Positions 1-13,098 of a DNA stretch of 64,000 nt are shown in pieces. The position numbers and the translations under genes were made by a program. The notes under the pieces are model-generated. The model had not been told where the DNA came from, did no database searches, and was given only the letters and a program-made list of their open reading frames with translations. Each line of letters begins with the position of its first letter. The first letter of the stretch is position 1. The stretch comes from Saccharopolyspora soli (GTDB lineage: Bacteria > Actinomycetota > Actinomycetes > Mycobacteriales > Pseudonocardiaceae): contig NZ_JALBWV010000005.1 in NCBI RefSeq assembly GCF_022678645.1, positions 124,001 to 188,000 on the forward strand. Direction: 5' to 3'.

Positions 1-1
1 C

Positions 2-316
2 GATCCGGTCCTGCCCACGACCGACGGCGTCACGATCAACTCGGTTTTCTTCACGCCGGGCGCACGCACGCACTGGCACCGGCACGAACGCGGCCAGATC
101 CTGCAGGTGACCACCGGCAGCGGTTGGGTTTGCAGCGAAGGCGAAGCGCCGCAACGGCTTCAGCCCGGTGACGTGGTGTGGGTGCCGCCGGGCGAGCGGC
201 ACTGGCACGGCGCGAGCACCGGATGCGCCCTAGCGCATGTGGCCATCTCGCTGGGCACCACGCAGTGGGAGGAGCCGGTGAGCGAGGCCGAATACATCGG
301 CGCGGAACGACAGTGA
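2..316 (+). CDS. cupin-domain protein, 5' end outside the window
   Basis: The reading frame is open from the window edge, so the N-terminus is missing. About 104 residues remain, and they form a small beta-barrel cupin: motif 1 with the metal-binding run THWHRHERGQ at about residues 23-32 of the fragment, and motif 2 PGDVVWVPPGERHWHG further on. Such single-domain cupins often accompany carboxymuconolactone decarboxylases. The stop overlaps the region upstream of the next gene, and the four genes up to 2407 run in one direction as an apparent operon for degradation of a cyclic or aromatic carboxylate. The exact substrate cannot be read from the sequence. Confidence 0.85.
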   Translation, partial: DPVLPTTDGVTINSVFFTPGARTHWHRHERGQILQVTTGSGWVCSEGEAPQRLQPGDVVWVPPGERHWHGASTGCALAHVAISLGTTQWEEPVSEAEYIGAERQ

Positions 317-336
317 ACGAAGGGGAGGCGGGGACC

Positions 337-732
337 GTGGACCAGGCACGATTCGACGAGGGGCTCAAGGCGCGGAAGGAGGTGCTGGGCGCGGACCACG
401 TCGAGCGGTCGCTGGCGAAGGTCACCGAATTCAGCAGGCCCGTTCAGGAACTCGTGACCGAGTACTGCTGGGGCGAGGTGTGGACCCGCGAAGGCTTGGA
501 GCGCAAGACGCGCAGCCTGCTCAACCTCACGATGCTCACCGCCCTCAACCGGATGCACGAACTCGCGGTGCACGTCCGGGGCGCGGTGCGCAACGGCTGC
601 ACGCAGACCGAAATCCAGGAGGCCCTGCTCCAGACGGCGATCTACTGCGGTGTACCGGCCGCGCTGGAGTCGTTCCGCGTTGCTGAGCGGGTGCTGACCG
701 AACTCCAGGAGGAAGGGATCGAGGTCCCATGA
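337..732 (+). CDS. carboxymuconolactone decarboxylase family protein
   Basis: A 131-residue protein with the full-length 4-carboxymuconolactone decarboxylase (PcaC-like) pattern: a WGEVWTREGLERKTRSL segment at about residues 45-61, then an alanine-rich helix with NRMHELAVHVRGAVRNG. PcaC decarboxylates 4-carboxymuconolactone in the protocatechuate branch of the beta-ketoadipate pathway. Without other pca genes here, the true substrate may differ. GTG at 337 is preferred because AGGGGAGG lies 8 bases upstream; an in-frame GTG at 313 that overlaps the cupin stop is the alternative. The stop overlaps the next start by 4 bases (ATGA), which suggests translational coupling. Confidence 0.85.
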   Translation: MDQARFDEGLKARKEVLGADHVERSLAKVTEFSRPVQELVTEYCWGEVWTREGLERKTRSLLNLTMLTALNRMHELAVHVRGAVRNGCTQTEIQEALLQTAIYCGVPAALESFRVAERVLTELQEEGIEVP

Positions 733-1640
733 CCACCCCACTGGGCCCTGGCTCGGTGCTCGGCTTCGTCGGGCTCGGCAACATGGGCACGCCCATGGTC
801 CGTCGACTCGTCGAGGCCGGTTACACCGTCCGGGGCTTCGACACCGACCCGGCGGCACGCGACCGCATCGCCGAACTGGGCGCCACCCCGGTCACCGAAC
901 TGGCCGCGGTCGCCGAAGACGCAGACGCGATCCTGCTCATGCTGCCGAACTCCGACGTCGTGGAGCACGTGCTCGACGAAGCTGGACTGCTCGACGCCGC
1001 CACGCCCGGCACCGTGCTCGTCGACATGGGCTCGTCGCGGCCACGCTCGACGCAGATACTGGCCAGTCGGGCGGCAGAACGAGCTGTGCGAATGGTCGAC
1101 GCGCCGGTATCCGGCGGAGTGGGCGGCGCCGAAGCGGGCACGCTCACCATCATGGTCGGCGGTGCAGCCTTGGACGTGGCGCGGGTTCGCCCGCCGCTGG
1201 ACTTCCTGGGCGGCAAGGTCACCCACGTCGGCGATATCGGCGCGGGCCACGCCCTCAAGGCGCTGAACAACCTGATGTCGGCCACCCACCTGCTGGTCAG
1301 CTCCGAGGCTCTGCTGGCGGGCCAGGAATTCGGCCTCGATCCGGCTGTGATGCTGGAAGTCGTCAACGGCTCCAGCGGCCGCAGCGGGTCCACCGAGGCG
1401 AAATGGCCGAATTTCGTGCTGCCCGGCACGTTCGATTCCGGGTTCGGCCTGCGCCTGATGCTCAAGGACATGCGGATCGCGGTCGAACTCGCCCACGAGA
1501 CCGGCTGGCCCGCGCTGCTCGGGGAAGCAGCCGTCGAACTGTGGGCCAAGGCCGCCGAGGAACTGCCGCCCGCGGCCGACCACACGGAAATCGTGCGGTG
1601 GCTGACGGACACGCACGAGGAAAGGGAAGAACGGGCATGA
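729..1640 (+). CDS. NAD(P)-dependent 3-hydroxyisobutyrate dehydrogenase-type oxidoreductase
   Basis: 303 residues, the usual length of the beta-hydroxyacid dehydrogenase family (3-hydroxyisobutyrate and tartronate-semialdehyde reductases). The N-terminal Rossmann fold carries GFVGLGNMG at residues 12-20. The substrate-binding loop DAPVSGG is at 124-130, and the catalytic lysine is K177 in GHALKALNN. It oxidises or reduces a small beta-hydroxy acid or semialdehyde with NAD(P). It overlaps its neighbours by 4 bases on both sides, so it belongs to the operon. The substrate is unknown; the two CMD-family genes on either side suggest a ring-cleavage product. Confidence 0.88.
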   Translation: MTTPLGPGSVLGFVGLGNMGTPMVRRLVEAGYTVRGFDTDPAARDRIAELGATPVTELAAVAEDADAILLMLPNSDVVEHVLDEAGLLDAATPGTVLVDMGSSRPRSTQILASRAAERAVRMVDAPVSGGVGGAEAGTLTIMVGGAALDVARVRPPLDFLGGKVTHVGDIGAGHALKALNNLMSATHLLVSSEALLAGQEFGLDPAVMLEVVNGSSGRSGSTEAKWPNFVLPGTFDSGFGLRLMLKDMRIAVELAHETGWPALLGEAAVELWAKAAEELPPAADHTEIVRWLTDTHEEREERA

Positions 1641-2407
1641 CGTCGACGGCACTGACCGAGCGCCAAGAAGAACTCAAGGCCGAGTTCATCCGGGTCCGCG
1701 GGACCTGGAGCGACGCGTGGGAGAGCATCCTGCGACTGGACCCGGACTTCCTGGCGGCGTACCTGGAGTTCTCCGCCGTGCCGTGGCGGAAGAACCACCT
1801 CGACGACAAGGTCAAGGAATTCATCTACATCGCCGCCGACGCCGCTGCGACGCACCTCTACACACCCGGCATCCGCCAGCACATCCGGGCCGCCCTGGCG
1901 TTCGGCGCGACTCAGGAGGAGGTGATGGAGGTCCTCGAACTGACCTCCACGCTCGGCATCCACGCGGCCAACATCGGGGTGCCGCTGCTGCTGGAGGTGC
2001 TGGAGGAAGAGGGACTGCGCACCGGGCCGAAGCCGCTGGACGACAACCAGGAGCGGATCAAGGCCGAGTTCACCGAGAACCGCGGCTACTGGCACTCCTT
2101 CTGGGACGGGATCCTGGAGGTCGACCCGGAGCTCTTCGAGGCGTACACCGAGTTCTCGTCGGTGCCGTGGCGCACCGGTGTGCTCGAACCCAAGGTGAAG
2201 GAGCTCATCTACACGGCTTTCGACGCCGCCGCCACGCACCTGTACGTCCCAGGTCTGAAGCTGCACATGCGCAACGCCGTCCGCTACGGCGCGACGCAGG
2301 AGGAGATCGTGGAGGTGCTGGAGATCGTCAGCGTGATCGGCATCCACGCCGCCACCGTCGCAGTGCCGATCCTCGCCGAGGAGATCGAACGCGCCGAACA
2401 GGCGTGA
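1637..2407 (+). CDS. tandem-domain carboxymuconolactone decarboxylase family protein without cysteines
   Basis: 256 residues made of two homologous CMD-like halves. The repeat units start with RVRGTWSDAWESIL (about 19-32) and ENRGYWHSFWDGIL (about 151-164), and each ends with a segment of the type GATQEE-(V/I)-(M/V)-EVLE. Each half has the AATHLY stretch where AhpD-like relatives carry a CxxC pair; no cysteine occurs anywhere in the protein, so peroxidase-type redox chemistry is excluded and a lyase or isomerase role is more likely. The ATG overlaps the preceding stop (ATGA). It is the last gene of the operon and is followed by a degraded copy of the family A repeat. Confidence 0.82.
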   Translation: MTSTALTERQEELKAEFIRVRGTWSDAWESILRLDPDFLAAYLEFSAVPWRKNHLDDKVKEFIYIAADAAATHLYTPGIRQHIRAALAFGATQEEVMEVLELTSTLGIHAANIGVPLLLEVLEEEGLRTGPKPLDDNQERIKAEFTENRGYWHSFWDGILEVDPELFEAYTEFSSVPWRTGVLEPKVKELIYTAFDAAATHLYVPGLKLHMRNAVRYGATQEEIVEVLEIVSVIGIHAATVAVPILAEEIERAEQA

Positions 2408-2439
2408 CCAGAGGCTGTTCCGGCAACGACGGCCGACGA

Positions 2440-2580
2440 GCCGGTGGGTCTTGGGATCCCACCGGCTTCCAGGTAGCCCCGACAAGACCGCGGATGCATG
2501 TCGGGGATCCCGGAGTCGAGAAGGCTTCTGAGGTTCCGCCACCCGCACCGCAAAGCAAGGTTCGAAGACAGGCTTTCACC
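2440..2580 (+). repeat. dispersed intergenic repeat family A, copy A1 (degraded)
   Basis: This partial copy shares the core hairpin arms AGCCCCGAC (2475-2483) and GTCGGGGATCC (2500-2510). The right block GGTTCCGCCACCCGCACCGC follows, and the end reads like CAAGGTTCGAAGACAGGCTTT. The left arm of the full-length copies is not recognisable. It fills the gap between the tandem CMD gene and the AAA+ gene, a typical place for this family (see the copies near 9.9, 16.6, 23.7, 42.1 and 44.9 kb). Confidence 0.7.
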
Positions 2581-2669
2581 AACCTCGGCCTGTTGATCTC
2601 GGGACCCCTCCCCGCCCGCCCGAGGTATCAATCTGTTGCTACCGAACAGCCCCACCCGAGGAGCAGTCC

Positions 2670-4001
2670 GTGCGCAACAGTACGAGGGCCGAGGTATTCC
2701 AACTGGCCGAAACGGTCGTGCGCAACCTGTGCACCCGCACCAACCTGCTCTGGATAGTCGAGTCCGATCTGCGGGCCAGGCTTCCCACGATCATCTACGG
2801 CGAAGCGACCGCCGCGCTGCCGGAACTGGCGCGGCGCGCCGTTGCCGAGGCGACGCCGGATCCAGCCGAAACCCAGCGGATGGTCGAGGAGAAGGTACGT
2901 GCCGACCTCGCCGAGATCATCCGGACGCGGGCCGACGAACTCGTCCCCGAAGTGGCCGGTGCGGCCGTTGCGGACGCGATGCCGGACATGGCCCAGCTGG
3001 AATCGCAGCTCGTCGGCCATGCGGAGCGGCAGGTGGCCGAAGCCGCCCAGCGGGAAACGCAGCAGGCCATCCCCGAGGTGGTGACCAGGTCATCGGCCGA
3101 GGTGTCGAAGTCCGTCATCGCGACGATCGGCGAGGAACAGCAACGCGCACTCGACTCGATCCGCGAGGCGGTGGAGAAGGAAGTCGAAAGCGCTCTCGCG
3201 GAGTTCACGCCGAACATCGTCCGGGTCAGCCTCCCGGAAGGCAGCACGATCGATGTCGGTGCGGATGCGCACCAGGTGCTGCCCGAACTGCTGGTCGCCC
3301 TGCACGCGCGCTGCCACGTGCTGCTGGTCGGCCCGGCGGGCACCGGGAAGTCCATGCTGGCCAAGCAGGCCGCGGACGGGCTCGGCCTCGACTTCCAGGC
3401 ACTTTCCCTCGGGCCGACCACCCCGATGAGCAAGGTCTTCGGGTACTTCGACGCCCACGGGAACTACCACGACACCCCCTTCCGCCGGGCTTTCGAGCAC
3501 GGCGGCGTGATGCTGCTCGACGAGATCGACAACGGTCATCCGGGTTTGCTGGCGGAACTGAACCAGGCACTCGCCCTGGGCACCTGCGCGTTCGCCGACG
3601 GGATGATCGAGGCGCACGAGAACTTCCGGCTGGTGGCCACCGGGAACACCTACGGAACCGGTGCTGACCGGCACTACGTCGGGCGACAGGCACTCGACGC
3701 CGCCACCCTCGACCGGTTCGTCGCGATCGACGTGCCGATCGACGAGAAGCTGGAAGAACGTCTCGCGCTGCGGCACGCCCCGTCCCACCACGACGCCGTC
3801 CGCGAACTGGTCGAGGAGATCCGACGGCTGCGGGCGCTGGCCGAGGAGAAGCAGCTGCCTGTGATCTTCTCGCCGCGCGCCAGCATCGACGGGGCCAAGC
3901 TCATCGAGGCCGGGGCGAGCATCGACCAGGTGCTGCGGTGGCGGGTGCTCCGCGGCCTGTCGAAGGCGCACCGCAACGCGCTCGAAATGGCTGACCGATG
4001 A
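2670..4001 (+). CDS. MoxR-type AAA+ ATPase with long helical N-terminal region
   Basis: 443 residues from a GTG start. Residues 1-180 are charged and alanine-rich, probably helical or coiled coil, with no recognised domain. The AAA+ core has Walker A GPAGTGKS at 221-228, Walker B VMLLDEID at 280-287, a sensor-1 ATGN at 323-326 and an arginine-finger candidate R349. MoxR-type ATPases remodel or activate partner proteins and usually sit beside a von Willebrand A (vWA) partner gene. Here the next gene overlaps by 4 bases and encodes a protein with a vWA-like stretch, so the two probably form one complex. No metabolic gene nearby hints at the client. Confidence 0.85.
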   Translation: MRNSTRAEVFQLAETVVRNLCTRTNLLWIVESDLRARLPTIIYGEATAALPELARRAVAEATPDPAETQRMVEEKVRADLAEIIRTRADELVPEVAGAAVADAMPDMAQLESQLVGHAERQVAEAAQRETQQAIPEVVTRSSAEVSKSVIATIGEEQQRALDSIREAVEKEVESALAEFTPNIVRVSLPEGSTIDVGADAHQVLPELLVALHARCHVLLVGPAGTGKSMLAKQAADGLGLDFQALSLGPTTPMSKVFGYFDAHGNYHDTPFRRAFEHGGVMLLDEIDNGHPGLLAELNQALALGTCAFADGMIEAHENFRLVATGNTYGTGADRHYVGRQALDAATLDRFVAIDVPIDEKLEERLALRHAPSHHDAVRELVEEIRRLRALAEEKQLPVIFSPRASIDGAKLIEAGASIDQVLRWRVLRGLSKAHRNALEMADR

Positions 4002-4837
4002 CCGGTTTCGCGATACCCCCGATGCTGTCCTGGCAGGACTTCCTCGACACCGCGACGGCCCCGGAGACCACGGATGTCGGCCGGTCCCGCACGAATGCCA
4101 CCGAGTGGGCGGGAGCGAGCTGGGAGGAGGCGGTCCAGCTCGCCAGGGACGGGTGGCCGGTCCCGCTGGAACAAGCCGACGTCACGGTCGGCCAGTTGCG
4201 CGAACAAGCGGGTCTGAGCAAGGTCGTCACGGTCCTGGAACCGGCTTGGGACGTCACCGGGAGCGAAGTCGACATCGGTGCTTACCTGGCCGGAACACCG
4301 GAATGCATGGTGGACGCCGTGCCGCGGCACGTTTCGCGGCGGGGCAAGGTGATCACCTTCGTCATCCCCATGTCGTATTCGAGCGAGGTTCCGCACGCAT
4401 CGATCATCAACCGCGGCCTCGCCCTGGCCACGTTGTGCACTGCCATCATCGAGGCCGGGCACAGCGTGGAGATCTGGTGCGGTGACGCCGGGATGGTGAC
4501 ACCTGAGATCCGGTTCTGCGCGATGGTCAGGGTGATCTCGGCTGGTGAACCGCTGGACATCGGAAGGCTGATCTTCGCCGCCGCCCATCCCGCGATGTGC
4601 CGGAGACTGTCGTTCGGCCTTTGGGACGCCCGTGAACCGGCCATCGTGCACGCCATGGTCGGCGCGGACTACGGATACCCGCCGTTCGACTGCCGTCCGA
4701 CGGACCTGCCCCAAGAGATCGTCGACCCGTACATCTTCCCGTACCTAGCGGCGGGCGACGAGCAGTGGGACGACCTCAACACGGCATTGTCGTGGTGCCA
4801 CTGGATGTTCGCCGACCTCGGACTCCTGCAGGAGTAG
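3998..4837 (+). CDS. DUF7192-like (vWA-like) partner protein of the AAA+ ATPase
   Basis: 279 residues, start overlapping the ATPase stop (ATGA). The central part, from ITFVIPMSYSSEVPHASIIN (about 120-140), resembles the metal-ion-dependent adhesion site of vWA folds: a hydrophobic strand, then MSYSS, then a conserved asparagine and a long helix. A second strand (VEIWCGDAG) follows. The likely assignment, made from memory of the family, is DUF7192, found in actinobacteria and their phages next to AAA+ proteins. It has no signal peptide or membrane segment. The pair may be a regulatory or conflict-type ATPase module; function unknown. Confidence 0.6.
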   Translation: MTGFAIPPMLSWQDFLDTATAPETTDVGRSRTNATEWAGASWEEAVQLARDGWPVPLEQADVTVGQLREQAGLSKVVTVLEPAWDVTGSEVDIGAYLAGTPECMVDAVPRHVSRRGKVITFVIPMSYSSEVPHASIINRGLALATLCTAIIEAGHSVEIWCGDAGMVTPEIRFCAMVRVISAGEPLDIGRLIFAAAHPAMCRRLSFGLWDAREPAIVHAMVGADYGYPPFDCRPTDLPQEIVDPYIFPYLAAGDEQWDDLNTALSWCHWMFADLGLLQE

Positions 4838-4864
4838 AGACATGAACCCTCGCGAACGGATTGG

Positions 4865-9785
<4,921 letters not shown>

Positions 9786-9847
9786 GGTGTTCCTTGTCTT
9801 GACGTGTGGTGCGCGCCGCGTGGTTTGCGGCCGCACCCGCTAATAAG

Positions 9848-10111
9848 AGGGCGCGCGGATTGGTGTGTCGGGGATGGTCGTCAGGCAAGCGGCGGCAGCC
9901 GCTTCCTCCCACGCGCGCCACTTGCACCGCCGCGGGTTCGCGGTGCCCACCCCTCTGGGGTTCTCCCCGCGAGGACAGCCCCGACGCCGCGTATCGGACA
10001 TACACAAGTCGGGGATCCCGGAGTCGAGATAGCTCGGGGTGCGGGGTGTCCCCGCGTAGCACTGTTGAGGTTCCGCCACCCGCACCGCCACGCAAACCAA
10101 CCCGCGCACCT
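9848..10111 (+). repeat. repeat family A, copy A2: MITE-like element with terminal inverted repeats and flanking duplication
   Basis: This 264-bp copy fills the whole gap between the two SDR genes. Its ends are imperfect inverted repeats (AGGGCGCGCGGATTGG at the left; CCAACCCGCGCACCT at the right). Both sides are flanked by the direct repeat CTAATAAG (9840-9847 and 10112-10119). The right-hand duplication contains the stop codon of the downstream SDR. Inside are the hairpins AAGCGGC/GCCGCTT, CCCCGAC/GTCGGGG and GCGGGG/CCCCGC. No ORF of note is present, so any movement would need a transposase supplied elsewhere. Confidence 0.8.
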
Positions 10112-11041
10112 CTAATAAGCGGCGGCGAGCAGGGTTTCGGAGAGGGTCCACAGGCGCTTGGCGCCGTCCGGGTCGAGGGCGTAGCGGGCCACGCCGTGCA
10201 ACGTGCCGCTGCGACGGTCGACGATGCCGGTCTCGTTGCAGTCGACGAAGTAGCGTCCCCCGATTCCCTCCAGCAGGGGCGAGGTGGCGAGCAGGACCGA
10301 GGTGGCGGCTCCCTGCTCCGCGGTCTTGATCAGCTCGGGCGGGACCCTGCCGCTGCCGCGACCACCGGTGTGGCGCTGCAGGTTGGTGTAGATCGCGCCG
10401 GGCATCAGCGCGTTCGCGGTGATCCCATCCGCAGCCCAGCGCCGCGTCGCTTCGACCGCGAACAGCACGTTCGCGGTCTTGGACTGGCCGTAGGCCAGCC
10501 ACGGGTCGTAGGGCCGGAAGGCGAAGTTCACGTCGTCGAAGACCACCGGCGAGGTTTGGTGGCCGGTGGAGCTGACCACCACGATCCGGGCTGCTCCGTC
10601 GGCGGCCAGCGCCGCGTGGAGCCCGGTGGTCAGGGCGAAGTGACCGAGGTGGTTGGTGGCGAACTGCCACTCCCAGCCCTGCGGGCTGTACTGCTCGGGG
10701 CAGGCCATCACGCCCGCGTTGTTGACCAGGACGTGCAGCGGGCCGTCCCAGGAGGCGGTGAAGGCCGCGACCGAACCCGGATCGGTCAGATCCAGTGGTG
10801 CGACGTGCAATGCCGTGCCGCCGGTGGTCGCGGTGATGTCCTTGGCGGCGCGCTCGCCTGCGGCGGTGTCGCGCACGGCCAGGGTGACCTCGGCTCCGGT
10901 GGCGGCCAAGGCTCGCGCTGTCTCCACGCCGAGGCCGGAGGAGGCGCCGGTCACCACAGCGCGTCGACCGGTCAGGTCGATGCCCGCAGCGACCTCGGCC
11001 GCGGTGCTGGCAAAGCCGAAGGGGGTTTGGATCAGGTTCAC
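10112..11041 (-). CDS. SDR family oxidoreductase (protochlorophyllide/retinol-type)
   Basis: 309 residues from GTG 11041, typical of the WW-oxidoreductase/retinol dehydrogenase-like SDRs. The cofactor motif GASSGLG, the NNAG motif, the serine in VVSSTG and the catalytic YGQSK are all intact. It reduces or oxidises an aldehyde, ketone or alcohol with NAD(P)H; the substrate is unknown. It is divergent from a LysR gene with 71 bases between the starts, the usual arrangement for a LysR-controlled target. Its stop codon lies in the duplicated octamer that flanks repeat copy A2. Confidence 0.87.
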   Translation of the reverse strand: MNLIQTPFGFASTAAEVAAGIDLTGRRAVVTGASSGLGVETARALAATGAEVTLAVRDTAAGERAAKDITATTGGTALHVAPLDLTDPGSVAAFTASWDGPLHVLVNNAGVMACPEQYSPQGWEWQFATNHLGHFALTTGLHAALAADGAARIVVVSSTGHQTSPVVFDDVNFAFRPYDPWLAYGQSKTANVLFAVEATRRWAADGITANALMPGAIYTNLQRHTGGRGSGRVPPELIKTAEQGAATSVLLATSPLLEGIGGRYFVDCNETGIVDRRSGTLHGVARYALDPDGAKRLWTLSETLLAAAY

Positions 11042-11112
11042 GCCAGCCACGCTAGGCAGCGGCGTTGCATGCCACCAGCGAAACTCTCTCAACCGTGGTA
11101 TGCGTAAATGTC

Positions 11113-12030
11113 ATGGCCTTCACTGACGCCTCGCTCACCGCGCTGCGGGTCTTCCGCGAGGTGGCCGAGCGAGGCACGCTCACGGCTGCGGCCGCCGCAC
11201 TCGGCTACACCCAGTCCGCGGTCTCCCGTCAGATCGCTTCGCTGGAACGCGCGGCGGGAACGCCGTTGCTGGAGCGCCGCCACGACGGCGTGCGACTGAC
11301 ACCCGCCGGGCAGATCGTGGTGCGCCGCGCGGCCATCGCGATCGACCAGGTCGACGCCACCGCACGTGAACTGGCTGGCCTGCCCGATGAGCACGCCACG
11401 GTCCGACTCGGCTGGTTCGCCAGCGCCGGAGCCGCGCTGGTGCCCCGCGCACTGGGCGCGCTGCGCCGCACGCACCCGGCCATCACCGTGATCACCCGTG
11501 AAGGCAGCACACCGGCGCTGGTGCGCGCCCTGCGCGCTGGCACCCTGGACCTCGCACTGCTTGCATCGGCGCCGCCGTTTCGCCCACCCGACACCGAAAC
11601 ACCAGCGCTGCAACTCCAGACGCTCACCGAACGCGGGCTTCGCGTGGCGCTGCCCACCGCGCACCCGCTCGCGCGAGGCGAGTTCGTCGATGTCGCCGAC
11701 CTGCACGGCCAGCGTTGGATCGCTGGACCGGGCGCCGACCGGTTGATGGGGGTTTGGCCGGGCTTGGACGAGCGGCCCGAAATCGCCCACACCGCCCGCG
11801 ACTGGCTGGCCAAGCTGCACCTCGTCGCCGCTGGCTGCGGCGTGACCACCGTGCCCGCCGCGATAGCGCCCGCAGCGCCTTCCGGGGTGCGCATCCTGCC
11901 GGTCCGAGGCGGGCCGCAGGAACAACGGCGCATCCTGCTCGCTCGACTCCCGCTGTCGCTGCCAGAACCCGCCGCCCGCCTGGCCGCCGCGCTCCGCACC
12001 GCCGCCATAGACGCGGACACACCGCTGTAG
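11113..12030 (+). CDS. LysR family transcriptional regulator
   Basis: 305 residues. The N-terminal winged helix-turn-helix (about 3-62) includes LTAAAAALGYTQSAVSRQIA and LERRHDGVRLTPAG, the classic LysR signature. The periplasmic-binding-like effector domain follows (about 88-290). ATG 11113 was chosen as it gives the standard LysR start just before the first helix. It is divergent from the SDR at 10112-11041 and probably controls it from the 71-bp shared gap. The effector is unknown. Confidence 0.9.
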   Translation: MAFTDASLTALRVFREVAERGTLTAAAAALGYTQSAVSRQIASLERAAGTPLLERRHDGVRLTPAGQIVVRRAAIAIDQVDATARELAGLPDEHATVRLGWFASAGAALVPRALGALRRTHPAITVITREGSTPALVRALRAGTLDLALLASAPPFRPPDTETPALQLQTLTERGLRVALPTAHPLARGEFVDVADLHGQRWIAGPGADRLMGVWPGLDERPEIAHTARDWLAKLHLVAAGCGVTTVPAAIAPAAPSGVRILPVRGGPQEQRRILLARLPLSLPEPAARLAAALRTAAIDADTPL

Positions 12031-12175
12031 GCGAATGCTGCGCGCCCGCGAGCTCGGACGGTCCGTCAAATTGTCCTGAGTGGCCGGTGACCTGCGGGCA
12101 GCTCTTCAGGAGGTCAGGCGACGAACGCCGAGAGGCGGATGAGCGGTTTCCGCGACGGCCCCTTGGTTTTCCGCG

Positions 12176-13054
12176 CTAGGCCGCGAAAGCTCCGAGCTCC
12201 ACGATGCGCGAATAGTCGTTCGCGCCGTTGCCCGCCAGCAGCAGGAATCGTACCGCGGTGGTTTGCACCGGGGTGAACGTCGAACTGACCAGACCTTCGG
12301 CGTTTCCGCGCACCGACGCCACCGTCTGCCATTCAGTGCCGGAGAGCACCTGCACGTCCCAGTCCTTCAGGCCGTTGGTGGCCGCCGGATAGCGGGTCGA
12401 GTTCAGCGTGTAGAGGTCGGCCCGCCCGATGGTTTGCGGGGTGTCCCACCGCACCTCGTACCAGTCCGGCCACACCTTGGAGTTGCCGTCGTTCCAGCCC
12501 GTCGAGGTGGACCAGTGCTCCGAGTCCGCGTCGCCGTCCACCGCGCCGCAGACCCGGAAGCTCTGGTGGGTCGAGGAGGCCGAAACCTTCGTCGCGGACA
12601 GCGCGAGATTCCCCGACGCGTCCGGGCTGCTGGCGGTCACGGACACCGGCAGCGTCGCCGTCGACCGTCCACTGGCGACGGTCACCGGGTACGTGCCCGT
12701 TGCGGTGCCCAGCGGCGAGGTCACCGGGATGACCACATCGCGGGTGTACCCGGCCGGGAGGTAGGTCGAGATCGTGGTGCGCTGCAACTGGAGTTCGGGC
12801 GGCGCGGAAAGCGTGGCGTCGGCGTAGACCGCGTCCCGGGAAGTGTTGGTCAGCTTCACCGTGAAGCTGCCGCCGTCGCACTGTCCTGTTTGGATGTCCA
12901 GCCGCGCCGGATCGGTCGCGACCGACACCGTCGCATCGCCGTTGCGGTCACCCTGCGCCAGCGCGTAGATCGGCTGCGCGACCGACACCACCGCGAGCAC
13001 GGCGATCAGCCCGAACAGTCGGGCGTGACGGCGAATCCTGGCGATAACACCCAT
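12176..13054 (-). CDS. secreted NEW3 / F5/8-type C (discoidin-like) domain protein
   Basis: 292 residues from ATG 13054, with AGAGG six bases upstream. A basic N-terminus and a hydrophobic stretch (about 13-33) form a signal peptide. Residues about 50-140 look like a NEW3/CARDB-type immunoglobulin domain. Residues about 150-292 form an F5/8 type C-like carbohydrate-binding module (WPDWYEVRWDTPQTIGRADLY, KDWDVQVLSG). No catalytic domain is present, so it is probably a binding protein. It lies downstream of phoD on the same strand (44 bases apart) and may be cotranscribed. Confidence 0.78.
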   Translation of the reverse strand: MGVIARIRRHARLFGLIAVLAVVSVAQPIYALAQGDRNGDATVSVATDPARLDIQTGQCDGGSFTVKLTNTSRDAVYADATLSAPPELQLQRTTISTYLPAGYTRDVVIPVTSPLGTATGTYPVTVASGRSTATLPVSVTASSPDASGNLALSATKVSASSTHQSFRVCGAVDGDADSEHWSTSTGWNDGNSKVWPDWYEVRWDTPQTIGRADLYTLNSTRYPAATNGLKDWDVQVLSGTEWQTVASVRGNAEGLVSSTFTPVQTTAVRFLLLAGNGANDYSRIVELGAFAA

Positions 13055-13098
13055 CGAATACCTCTGTGCTTTTCGGGGCATGCGGGTTCCTCGTCGAG

